The position numbers were made by a program, and so were the translations under genes. Shown here one piece after another: positions 7,232-13,818 of a stretch of DNA of 15,494 bases. The stretch spans positions 1 through 15,494 of the forward strand of contig DFBF01000194.1 in assembly GCA_002367285.1 (NCBI GenBank). The letters are read 5' to 3'. This stretch comes from Rhodobacteraceae bacterium UBA3087. Lineage in GTDB: Bacteria; Pseudomonadota; Alphaproteobacteria; Rhodobacterales; Rhodobacteraceae. Below the pieces are notes generated by a model, which saw nothing but the letters and a program-made list of their open reading frames with translations, searched no databases and had not been told where the DNA came from. Numbering within the stretch: the stretch's first letter is position 1; every line of letters begins with the position of its first letter.

Positions 7232-8032
7232 ATGCACGACGCTCCGCCCGACTTTGGCACCCTGACTTTGCATTACGAGGACAGCGGCCCGCGTGACGGG
7301 CCGGTTGTGGTCTTCGCCCATGCCCTGGGCGCGAACCTGCGGCTGTGGGACGGGGTGGTGGCACAGCTGCCCGACAGCCTGCGCGTAATCCGAATGGACA
7401 TGCGCGGCCATGGTGTCAGCCCCTGCCCCGACGGGCCCTATTACATGGGTGATCTGGTGGCCGATGCGGCGCGGCTGTTGGACCGCCTGAATGTGCGTGA
7501 TTGCGTCTTTGTTGGCTTGTCGATCGGCGGCATGATCGCCCAGGGTCTGGCCGCCGAACGGCTGGATCTGGTGCGCGCGATGGTTCTGTCCAACACCGCC
7601 GTCAAGATCGGCACGCCCGCGACCTGGGCCAACCGCATGGAAGCCATCCGCACGGGCGGGATCGAGGCCGTGGTCGCCCCCAACATGGAACGGTGGTTTT
7701 CCCGCGCCACCCATCGCGACCACCCCGGCATGGTCGCAGCCGCCGCCGACCGCCTGCGCGACACACCTGTCGAAGGATACCTGGGTTGTTGCGCGGCCAT
7801 CGCCGAAACCGACCTGTATGAAAACACCGCCCGTTTGACCCTGCCCACCCTGGTCACGGCCGGGTCCGAAGACGGGTCCACCCCCGCCGACATGGTGCGC
7901 GAAACCGCTGATCTGATCGCCGGTGCGCGGTTCGAATTGCTGCGCGGCACGGGGCATATGTCTCCGGTTGAAAAGCCCGCAGACTACGGCATCCTTTTAA
8001 CGGGTTTTCTAAAGGAGATCGGCCATATCTGA
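7232..8032 (+). CDS. Alpha/beta hydrolase, 3-oxoadipate enol-lactonase-like
   Basis: Alpha/beta-hydrolase of 266 residues resembling PcaD, which opens 3-oxoadipate enol-lactone in the protocatechuate branch. Landmarks are FAHALGANLRLWD (28-40), MDMRGHGVSP (55-64), the elbow GLSIGG with Ser97, catalytic Asp214 in GSEDGSTP, and His242 in GTGHMSPVEKP. The phrases LRLWD and GLSIGGMIAQ are typical of the PcaD group. No pcaC, pcaH, pcaG or pcaB gene is present in the window, so the activity could be a different lactonase or esterase and I give no symbol. The ATG follows the EEP stop by one base, with GAGGGG overlapping the EEP end as ribosome-binding site. Its TGA (8030-8032) overlaps the proposed start of the next gene. 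Confidence 0.88.
   Translation: MHDAPPDFGTLTLHYEDSGPRDGPVVVFAHALGANLRLWDGVVAQLPDSLRVIRMDMRGHGVSPCPDGPYYMGDLVADAARLLDRLNVRDCVFVGLSIGGMIAQGLAAERLDLVRAMVLSNTAVKIGTPATWANRMEAIRTGGIEAVVAPNMERWFSRATHRDHPGMVAAAADRLRDTPVEGYLGCCAAIAETDLYENTARLTLPTLVTAGSEDGSTPADMVRETADLIAGARFELLRGTGHMSPVEKPADYGILLTGFLKEIGHI
8011..8018 (+). promoter_or_regulatory. Shine-Dalgarno site that supports an ATA start
   Basis: AAAGGAGA, within the end of the PcaD-like gene. AAAGGAG ends seven bases before the ATA at 8025, normal spacing. It is 19 bases before the TTG at 8037, too far for efficient initiation. It is therefore the main evidence for where the third hydrolase starts. Confidence 0.7.
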
Positions 8033-8714
8033 CTTTTTGCTCATCCACGGCACGGGCCACGGCGCCTGGTGCTTTCGTGACCTGATTGCCGCCCTTCAAG
8101 ACCGCGGCCACAGCGCACGCGCCATCGACCTACCGGCGCACGGGGCGGACACGACACCGATCACGGACGCGACGCTTGCCAGCTATGCAAATGCGATCCT
8201 CGCGGCGATCGACACGCCGGTGACCCTGCTCGGCCATTCCATGGGTGGGTTTCCAATCACCCAGGCCGCATGCCTTGCCCCGGAAAAGATCGCGCGGCTG
8301 GTCTATCTCTGCGCTTATGTGCCCGCGCCAGGGAAAAGCCTGGTCGAGATGCGGCGCGCCTGGCCCGAACAGCCGCTGGCAGACGCGTTTATCACCGCCA
8401 AAGATCGGTCCAGCTTCCACTTTCGCCCCGATTTGGTGCAGGAGAAACTGTATCAGGACTGCCCGCCGGGCACCCTCGAATACGCCAGGACACACCTGTG
8501 CGATGAACCCGCAGCGCCGTCGATGACACCGATCACCGGCGACCACAGCCTTGCGCGCAGCTATATCCGGTGCAATCACGACCAAGCCATTCCGCCTGCA
8601 TACCAACACGCGATGAGCGCCGGGTGGGACAGCGTGGCGGATATGGACTGTGGACACTCGCCATTCTTCGCGGACCCCAAGGGGCTGGCGGATGTTCTGA
8701 CCAACCTGACCTGA
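8025..8714 (+). CDS. Alpha/beta hydrolase (esterase/hydroxynitrile-lyase-like) with probable ATA start
   Basis: Alpha/beta-hydrolase of about 229 residues, like the plant methyl-esterase/hydroxynitrile-lyase group and its bacterial relatives. LLIHGTGHGAWCF opens the fold, GHSMGG holds nucleophile Ser72, Asp186 is in CNHDQAIPP, and His211 is in DCGHSPFF. Relatives usually begin M-(S/T)-x-x-L-L-I-H-G. Here that point is ATA TCT GAC TTT TTG, with no ATG, GTG or TTG between the in-frame stop at 8010-8012 and TTG 8037. I place the start at ATA 8025 because AAAGGAG lies seven bases upstream and the protein then begins as family members do. The alternative is TTG 8037 (225 residues), which removes part of the first strand. 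A sequencing error (ATG read as ATA) is also possible. It overlaps the previous gene by eight bases. Confidence 0.82.
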   Translation: MSDFLLIHGTGHGAWCFRDLIAALQDRGHSARAIDLPAHGADTTPITDATLASYANAILAAIDTPVTLLGHSMGGFPITQAACLAPEKIARLVYLCAYVPAPGKSLVEMRRAWPEQPLADAFITAKDRSSFHFRPDLVQEKLYQDCPPGTLEYARTHLCDEPAAPSMTPITGDHSLARSYIRCNHDQAIPPAYQHAMSAGWDSVADMDCGHSPFFADPKGLADVLTNLT

Positions 8715-8745
8715 ACGCGACGTCCTGTTGAAATTTCACTTGCAG

Positions 8746-8763
8746 GGGCGGATTTGCCCGCCC
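8746..8763 (+). terminator. GC-rich hairpin after the hydrolase run
   Basis: GGGCGG (8746-8751) and CCGCCC (8758-8763) form a six-base stem with a six-base loop, 31 bases after the last hydrolase stop and 31 before the alcohol dehydrogenase start. No T tract follows. It may end or attenuate the upstream operon, or be chance in GC-rich DNA. Confidence 0.35.
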
Positions 8764-8794
8764 AATCTGGGTGGACATCAAACCGGGGATCCCC

Positions 8795-9889
8795 ATGCAA
8801 ACAATCAAAGCCGCCGTCTGTCACGAATTCGGCCAACCACTGGTGATCGAGGACATCGCCATTCGCGCGCCGAACGGCAGCGAAGTCGAAGTGACGCTGG
8901 AAGCCGTCGCCATCTGTCACAGCGATATCTCCTTTGCGGATGGCGCATGGGGCGGGTCACTGCCTGCGGTTTACGGCCACGAGGCCGCCGGACGCGTCAC
9001 CGCAGTGGGCGACCATACGCGCGGCCTGAGCGTTGGCGATCCAGTGGTTGTCACCCTGATCCGCGCCTGTCAAAGCTGTCCGTCCTGTTCTTCGGGCAGC
9101 CCGGTGACCTGCGAAACGCCCTATGATGGCGATCAGGGGCCGATCGCCACAGCGGATGGCAGCACATTGCATCAGGCTATGGCCTGTGGCGCCTTTGCCG
9201 AAAAGGTCGTGGTGGAACAAAGCCAGGTTGTGAAACTGCCCGAAGGCATCCCGATGGACAGCGCATCCCTGTTGGCCTGTGGTGTGATCACCGGCGTTGG
9301 CGCGGTGGTGAATTCCGCCAACATCCGCGCTGGTCAGACCGTCGTTGTCATCGGTGCAGGCGGTGTCGGGCTGAACGCGATCCAAGGCGCGCGCATCGCA
9401 GGCGCCAGCCGCATCATCGCCATCGACATGAGCGAGGAAAAGCTGGACGCAGCCATGGATTTCGGCGCGACACATGGCGTTCTGGCGACCGACAAAGCGC
9501 CGTGGCGCGCGGTGCGCAAGGCCACCAACGGGCGCGGGGCCGACGCGGTTCTGGTCACTGTTGGCGCGATTCCGGCCTATGACAGCGCGCCGCGATATCT
9601 GGCCCCGGGCGGCAAGGTCATCATGGTGGGTATGCCCCATTCCGGCGACATGTCGACCTATGAGCCCGTCATTCTGGCAGCTCTTGGCCAAGGCATGGTC
9701 GGCAGCAAAATGGGCGACGTGGTGATCAGTCGCGACATCCCCTGGATGGTCGACCTGTATGAACAGGGCCGCCTGAAACTGGACGAACTGGTGTCCGGGC
9801 GCTGGACCCTGGACCAGATCAACGAGGCCATCGCCAACACGAAATCCGGCGCGGCGCGGCGCAACGTCATCCTGTTCGACAAGGCATAA
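8795..9889 (+). CDS. Zinc-dependent alcohol dehydrogenase (MDR family)
   Basis: Medium-chain NAD(P)-dependent dehydrogenase, 364 residues from the chosen start. Catalytic-zinc ligands are Cys41 (AICHSD), His62-Glu63 (YGHEAAG) and Cys162 (LACGV). The structural-zinc lobe has four Cys at 92, 95, 98 and 106 with the standard spacing. The Rossmann motif GAGGVG (187-192) is followed by Asp211 (IIAIDM), which favours NAD over NADP. It should oxidise an alcohol or reduce an aldehyde; the fold also fits glutathione-dependent formaldehyde dehydrogenases and aryl-alcohol dehydrogenases, so the substrate is open. An earlier in-frame GTG at 8771 would add eight residues. I prefer ATG 8795 because GGGGA (8785-8789) is five bases upstream and MQTIKAAV is a typical family start. 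Confidence 0.93.
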   Translation: MQTIKAAVCHEFGQPLVIEDIAIRAPNGSEVEVTLEAVAICHSDISFADGAWGGSLPAVYGHEAAGRVTAVGDHTRGLSVGDPVVVTLIRACQSCPSCSSGSPVTCETPYDGDQGPIATADGSTLHQAMACGAFAEKVVVEQSQVVKLPEGIPMDSASLLACGVITGVGAVVNSANIRAGQTVVVIGAGGVGLNAIQGARIAGASRIIAIDMSEEKLDAAMDFGATHGVLATDKAPWRAVRKATNGRGADAVLVTVGAIPAYDSAPRYLAPGGKVIMVGMPHSGDMSTYEPVILAALGQGMVGSKMGDVVISRDIPWMVDLYEQGRLKLDELVSGRWTLDQINEAIANTKSGAARRNVILFDKA

Positions 9890-9892
9890 GCC

Positions 9893-9985
9893 ATGACAGG
9901 CGTGGCCATCGAAAACCATATGCGGGCTGCGATTTGGCTGACCTATACCGCTCTGGGCCGCGCACACCGCCAAGCCGGGCGCTGA
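9893..9985 (+). CDS. Possible 30-residue small ORF
   Basis: ATG at 9893, four bases after the alcohol dehydrogenase stop, opens a 30-codon frame ending in TGA (9983-9985). The product has a short hydrophobic middle (AAIWLTYTALG) and basic ends. There is no convincing Shine-Dalgarno site and no family that I recognise. It may be a small protein, the remnant of a decayed gene, or chance. The remaining 93 bases to the next gene contain a short hairpin (CGCCG, loop CAGG, CGGCG, near 10023-10036). Confidence 0.2.
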   Translation: MTGVAIENHMRAAIWLTYTALGRAHRQAGR

Positions 9986-10078
9986 CGCCGTGCGCCAGCA
10001 CGGCCACGCCCAACAGGAAACGACGCCGCAGGCGGCGGTGACTGGCGGGAGATCCCCGTTGCACAGGAGAGCCTACGC

Positions 10079-11314
10079 ATGAAGCTGCAAGACCTCGACA
10101 TCATCGTCACCGCCCCCCCTGCACCGGGTTGGGGCGGGCGATATTGGATCTTTGTCAAAGTCACCACAGACACCGGAATTGTTGGTTGGGGCGAGGTCTA
10201 TGCCGCCTCAATCGGCCCGGACGCCATGCGCGCCGTCATCACCGATGTATTCGAACGCCACATGCTGGGCGAGAACCCGGAAAACATCGAAATGATGTTC
10301 CGCCGCGCCTATTCCTCGGGGTTCACGCAACGGCCGGACCTGACCGTCATGGGCGCATTTTCCGGGTTGGAAATCGCCTGTTGGGACATCATCGGCAAGG
10401 CGCATGAGCGGCCAGTCTATGCCCTGATGGGCGGGCTGATGAACGAACGGATCCGGTCTTATACCTATCTGTATCCGCTGGACCATCAGTCGATGGCAGA
10501 TTTCTGGACCTCGCCCGACCTGGCCGCCGAATGCGCCGCGCAGATGGTGACCGACGGGTTCACGGCGGTGAAATTCGACCCAGCTGGACCCTATACGGCG
10601 CGCGGCGGCCACATGCCTGCGATGAGCGACATCAGCCAGTCAGCCGCCTTCTGCAAGGCGATCCGCGACGCCGTGGGCGACCGCGCCGACCTATTGTTTG
10701 GCACGCATGGCCAGTTTTCAACCGGCGGTGCGATCCGTCTGGCCAAGGCGTTAGAGCCCTATTCGCCGTTGTGGTTCGAAGAACCCGTGCCGCCCGACAA
10801 CGTCACCCAGATGGCGCGGGTGGCTCGGGCAACCAGCATTCCGATTGCAACGGGCGAACGACTGACCACCAAGGCAGAATTCGCACCGATCCTGCGCCAG
10901 GGGGCGGCGTCGATCCTGCAACCGGCACTGGGCCGCTCCGGCGGCATTCTGGAGACGAAAAAGATCGCCGCCATGGCCGAGGTGTATAATGCCCAGATGG
11001 CGCCGCATCTGTATGCCGGGCCCATCGAATGGGCTGCCAATATTCAGCTGGCGGCCAATATCCCGAACCTTCTGATGGCTGAAACGATCCAGAAGGGCGG
11101 TGATTTTCACCTGGCGTTGATCAAGAATTCGATCACCTGGGAGGGCGGCTTCATCATCGCCCCGACTGCGCCCGGCCTGGGCATCGAGGTCGACGAAGAC
11201 CTGGCCCGCGCCCATCCTTTCACCGGCACCGGGCTACATTTGGAAATGCAGGACACGCCTTGCGACTATGTGAACGGCAATGACTTCCAGGGCGGAGCCC
11301 CGGCGGTCGATTAA
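10079..11314 (+). CDS. Enolase-superfamily protein (mandelate racemase/muconate lactonising subgroup)
   Basis: Soluble 411-residue protein with the N-terminal capping domain (about 1-125) and TIM-barrel domain of the mandelate racemase group, whose members dehydrate, racemise or cycloisomerise sugar acids and similar carboxylates. Seen: AVKFDP with Lys165 and Asp167 at the end of strand 2, WFEEPVPPDN with Glu234, ATGERL with Glu260, and MAPHLYAGP with His310. Glu234 and Glu260 fit two of the three Mg ligands. At the strand that normally supplies the first ligand Asp the sequence is LLFGTHGQF (206-213). His210 matches the catalytic His of galactonate/mannonate dehydratase-like members, but the Asp two residues before it is Gly208. 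The substrate is unknown; a sugar acid is my guess. AGGAGA (10065-10070) is eight bases before ATG. It probably shares a transcript with the alcohol dehydrogenase. Confidence 0.9.
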   Translation: MKLQDLDIIVTAPPAPGWGGRYWIFVKVTTDTGIVGWGEVYAASIGPDAMRAVITDVFERHMLGENPENIEMMFRRAYSSGFTQRPDLTVMGAFSGLEIACWDIIGKAHERPVYALMGGLMNERIRSYTYLYPLDHQSMADFWTSPDLAAECAAQMVTDGFTAVKFDPAGPYTARGGHMPAMSDISQSAAFCKAIRDAVGDRADLLFGTHGQFSTGGAIRLAKALEPYSPLWFEEPVPPDNVTQMARVARATSIPIATGERLTTKAEFAPILRQGAASILQPALGRSGGILETKKIAAMAEVYNAQMAPHLYAGPIEWAANIQLAANIPNLLMAETIQKGGDFHLALIKNSITWEGGFIIAPTAPGLGIEVDEDLARAHPFTGTGLHLEMQDTPCDYVNGNDFQGGAPAVD

Positions 11315-11325
11315 GCGAATCAATC

Positions 11326-11359
11326 CCGCCCGCCGGCTTTCTGTGGTCAGGGCGGGCGG
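11326..11359 (+). terminator. Strong GC hairpin after the enolase-family gene
   Basis: CCGCCCGCC (11326-11334) pairs perfectly with GGCGGGCGG (11351-11359) across a 16-base loop, starting 12 bases after the TAA stop. The nine-base all-GC stem and its position support a transcript end, although no T tract follows, so it may act with Rho or only protect the 3' end. Confidence 0.55.
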
Positions 11360-11393
11360 CGGCGCGGCAACAATCCACGCCTTGGCCCGGATT

Positions 11394-11423
11394 GAACGGG
11401 CGCCAGAAACGATACCCCCGTTC
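11394..11423 (+). repeat. Inverted repeat in the RTX leader
   Basis: GAACGGG (11394-11400) and CCCGTTC (11417-11423) form a perfect seven-base inverted repeat with a 16-base spacer, 159 bases before the RTX start. It could be an operator or an RNA hairpin. Confidence 0.45.
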
Positions 11424-11497
11424 CGTTAACCATCAGCCGCGACAGATGCGCCTGTCTGGGGTCCCGATGCAGAAAGCCTTGCCCTGCCCCGCGTCAC

Positions 11498-11518
11498 CGC
11501 TTACTTTTTGGGTGAGCG
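11498..11518 (+). repeat. Hairpin in the RTX leader
   Basis: CGCTTAC (11498-11504) pairs with GTGAGCG (11512-11518) with one G-T wobble across the loop TTTTTGG. It lies 63 bases before the RTX start. Confidence 0.35.
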
Positions 11519-11551
11519 AGTGAGGGAAGAACGGGCGCGCCTGTGTGTGCC

Positions 11552-11562
11552 CGCGTAACGCG
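11552..11562 (+). promoter_or_regulatory. Palindrome just before the RTX ribosome-binding site
   Basis: CGCGTAACGCG is a perfect odd-centred palindrome with five-base arms. It ends three bases before the AAAGG ribosome-binding site (11566-11570) of the RTX gene. It could be a regulator site near the start of transcription or translation; this is inference. Confidence 0.35.
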
Positions 11563-11581
11563 TTGAAAGGTGTGAACTATC

Positions 11582-12835
11582 ATGGAGATGCTGGCCCTCC
11601 TCCTGCCCCTTCTGTTGGGCGTGGCTTTTCTGGCCCCCACAGGGGACGAGACCGAGCCCGAGCCCGAACTTGATCCCGAAGAACACGACGGCACGGAAGG
11701 CAACGACCGTTTCGACCACACCGACAGCACGGCCCCCGCGGCCTATGACCTGCTGGGCGGTGACGACACATTGCTGGCAGGCGCGGGCAATGACACGGCC
11801 AACGGTGGCCCGGGCGACGACACGCTGGAAGGTGGCGATGGCGACGACACGCTGAACGGTGGCGCGGGCTGGGATACTCTGATCGGTGGCGCGGGCAATG
11901 ACACGTTGGATGGCGGGTTGGATCGCGACACATTGCATGGCGGCGACGGCGATGACACGGTGCTGGGCGGGGTCGGCTATGATGACCTGTCCGGGGGCGA
12001 TGGCAACGACGTGCTGGACGGTGGCACGGATGTCGACACGCTGCACGGCGGCGATGGCAACGACACGCTGCTGGGCGGCGATGGCGACGCCAAGGACACG
12101 CTGTTTGGCGACGCGGGCGATGACATGTTGTTTGGCGGCGCGGGCGATGATGTTCTGCGCGGCGGTGACGGCGACGACAGCCTGGACGGCGGCCTGGGCA
12201 ACGACAACATGAGCGGCAACCTGGGCGACGACACCCTGTTGGGCGGGCTTGGCGATGACATCCTGGGCGGCAACGAAGGCAACGACACCTTGGTCGGCGG
12301 CGACGGAAACGACCGGCTGTTCGGCCAGGACGACGCAGATACCCTGACCGGTGGCGCGGGCGACGACATCTTGCAAGGTGGCGAAGGCGCGGACACGATC
12401 ACCGACGCCCAGGGGCGCAACGCGATCTCGGGCGACGCGGGCAACGACGTGATCTCGACCGCCGGGCGCGACACGCTGGCCGACCTGATGGCGGGCACCA
12501 CGGTGAACGGCGGCACGGGCTGGGATCAGATCACCAGCCAGGGCAACGATACGCTGACCGGCGGCACGGGCAATGACAGCTTCACCCTTGTGGTGGACGC
12601 GCAATACGACCCGAACCTGACCTTTGCCACGATCACCGATTTCAACCCCGCCGAGGACAGCCTGACCATCGACGGCAGCCTGAACCCGGCGGATTACACC
12701 GGCCCGCTGACCGTGTCCGTTGTGGACTGGCCAGATGGCACCGGCGCCGACATCTTTCTGGCCGATGTAAAGGTCGCCGAGGTGGCGGGCGCGGCCGGGC
12801 TGGATCCCGCCAGCGTTACGGTCACCGTCGCCTGA
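11582..12835 (+). CDS. RTX calcium-binding repeat protein with N-terminal hydrophobic helix
   Basis: Acidic 417-residue protein of the haemolysin-type calcium-binding family. Residues 1-20 (MEMLALLLPLLLGVAFLAP) form a hydrophobic helix, followed by an acidic Pro/Glu linker (21-36). Residues about 59-269 hold some 22-23 near-perfect GGxGxDxLx nonapeptides, which fold into a calcium-filled parallel beta-roll outside the cell. A degenerate block and a second short array lie at 309-335. The C-terminal part (about 336-417, with TDFNPAEDSLTID) resembles RTX C-terminal regions used by type I secretion. No catalytic domain is visible, so it may be a surface, adhesion or matrix protein. No type I secretion genes are in the window. 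AAAGG (11566-11570) lies 11 bases before ATG. The open frame on the opposite strand is a mirror of the repeats, not a gene. Confidence 0.93.
   Translation: MEMLALLLPLLLGVAFLAPTGDETEPEPELDPEEHDGTEGNDRFDHTDSTAPAAYDLLGGDDTLLAGAGNDTANGGPGDDTLEGGDGDDTLNGGAGWDTLIGGAGNDTLDGGLDRDTLHGGDGDDTVLGGVGYDDLSGGDGNDVLDGGTDVDTLHGGDGNDTLLGGDGDAKDTLFGDAGDDMLFGGAGDDVLRGGDGDDSLDGGLGNDNMSGNLGDDTLLGGLGDDILGGNEGNDTLVGGDGNDRLFGQDDADTLTGGAGDDILQGGEGADTITDAQGRNAISGDAGNDVISTAGRDTLADLMAGTTVNGGTGWDQITSQGNDTLTGGTGNDSFTLVVDAQYDPNLTFATITDFNPAEDSLTIDGSLNPADYTGPLTVSVVDWPDGTGADIFLADVKVAEVAGAAGLDPASVTVTVA
11756..12388 (+). repeat. Tandem 27-base repeats encoding RTX nonapeptides
   Basis: About 23 degenerate copies of a 27-base unit, seen as recurring GGCGATGGCGACGACACG-like words, encode the GGxGxDxLx repeats. 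Two units are irregular: near residue 166-177 an insertion (GGDGDAKDTLFGD), and near 271-285 a broken unit. Copy number may vary between strains. Confidence 0.85.
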
Positions 12836-12836
12836 T

Positions 12837-12854
12837 CCCACCATCACGGGTGGG
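12837..12854. terminator. Hairpin between convergent RTX and LysR genes
   Basis: CCCACC (12837-12842) and GGTGGG (12849-12854) form a six-base stem with a six-base loop, starting one base after the RTX stop. The LysR gene ends at 12880 on the other strand, so the hairpin could serve both. There is no T tract on either side. Confidence 0.45.
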
Positions 12855-12879
12855 CGGGGGTATCTTCGATCGCTTGATT

Positions 12880-13818
12880 TCAGGTGACTGTCGGGGCCGA
12901 AGCCCCCGCCGCATCAACCGCGCCCTGAAAGCGAAATTGCGCCGCGCGCGCTTTGGTGACCTCGCGGATGAACCGCGCCACGCGTTGGATGCGTGCAATC
13001 TCACGATCCTCTTCGCCGTAAAGCAGCCAATAGGCCCGGGTAAATCCGATCAGATCCGGCAGGATCGGCACCAGATCCGTCCCCGCAGCCATAAAGCAAG
13101 GCAGGACGCCCATCCCGACCCCGCTGGTCACGGCGTCCAACTGGGCCTGAACCGTGGCCGCCCTGTAGACAGTTTTTAGCCCGGGATGGACCAACCGGTT
13201 GAAATCCAACTCATCGGTGTAAAGCAGTTCGTCAATGTAGCCCACAACCGGAAAGCCCACCAAGTCATTGCGGCGGGTCGGCACCAGGTGGGCGGCCAGA
13301 AATTCCGGCGTTGCATACAGCCGCAGATCATAGTCGGTCAGCTTTTGGATCACCAGCCGACCCGAGGTCGGACGATCCAGGCTAATAGCAATATCCACGT
13401 CGCGATTCCACAGTTTGTGCGAGGCCGGGACCGGAACCAGTTCGATGTCCAGATTGGGCTCCTCTGTGACGATTGCAGGCAACATCCGTGACAGGGCGGC
13501 GTTGCCAAACCCATCGGGCGCGCCAATACGCACCCGTCCGGTCAGGGCGCCGGGCAGTTGCAATCGGTCCATGACTTCGCCTGCCCTGGCCTCCATCTTT
13601 TCGGCGATGGGGATCAGCGCGGCGCCAGCATCGGTGGGTGTCAGGCCGTCTTCGCCAAGCTCCAGAAGGCGGTTGTGCAGCAGCGCCTCCAGCTGCGATA
13701 TGTGGCGCGCAACGGTCGTATGACTGACCCCCAAACGGCGCGCGGCACCGCTCAGCCGTTTGGCACGGGTGACCTCCAGAAAAATACGAATGTCGTTCCA
13801 ATCCAGCGATTGTGTCAT
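12880..13818 (-). CDS. LysR-type transcriptional regulator
   Basis: DNA-binding regulator of 312 residues, the usual LTTR length. The N-terminal winged helix-turn-helix (about 5-62) reads DWNDIRIFLEVTRAKRLSGA then RRLGVSHTTVARHISQLEA. The effector-binding domain (about 92-297) starts at TGRVRIGAPDGFG, with the typical VDIAISLD and GVGMGVLP segments. A longer in-frame start at 13938 would add 40 residues unlike LysR proteins. I choose ATG 13818 because MTQSLDWNDIR is the normal family start and AAGGA lies about eight to nine bases upstream. It is divergent from the GMC oxidoreductase gene with 147 bases between the starts, the classic layout of an LTTR and its target. The tail after about residue 298 is Ala-rich and probably flexible. 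Confidence 0.94.
   Translation of the reverse strand: MTQSLDWNDIRIFLEVTRAKRLSGAARRLGVSHTTVARHISQLEALLHNRLLELGEDGLTPTDAGAALIPIAEKMEARAGEVMDRLQLPGALTGRVRIGAPDGFGNAALSRMLPAIVTEEPNLDIELVPVPASHKLWNRDVDIAISLDRPTSGRLVIQKLTDYDLRLYATPEFLAAHLVPTRRNDLVGFPVVGYIDELLYTDELDFNRLVHPGLKTVYRAATVQAQLDAVTSGVGMGVLPCFMAAGTDLVPILPDLIGFTRAYWLLYGEEDREIARIQRVARFIREVTKARAAQFRFQGAVDAAGASAPTVT

Noticed and set aside
7232..8032. Firm assignment as pcaD of the protocatechuate pathway
   Set aside because: The triad and length fit, but none of the other pca genes is in the window and many alpha/beta hydrolases share these motifs.
8771..8794. GTG at 8771 as the alcohol dehydrogenase start
   Set aside because: It has no good ribosome-binding site and adds eight residues atypical of the family. 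ATG 8795 has GGGGA at normal spacing.
8957..9973. Minus-strand frame of 338 codons opposite the alcohol dehydrogenase
   Set aside because: It is antisense to a gene with all zinc ligands and the Rossmann motif, and has no domain of its own.
11756..12388. Regularly spaced repeats resembling a CRISPR or satellite array
   Set aside because: The unit is 27 bases with no spacers, stays in frame and encodes GGxGxDxLx, so it is a coding RTX repeat.
11501..12847. Long minus-strand frame (448 codons) with periodic Val/Ala-rich repeats opposite the RTX gene
   Set aside because: Its periodicity is the mirror of the 27-base RTX repeats. The GC-rich repeat codons give few stops on the other strand. The plus-strand product has a clear family, a start and a ribosome-binding site.
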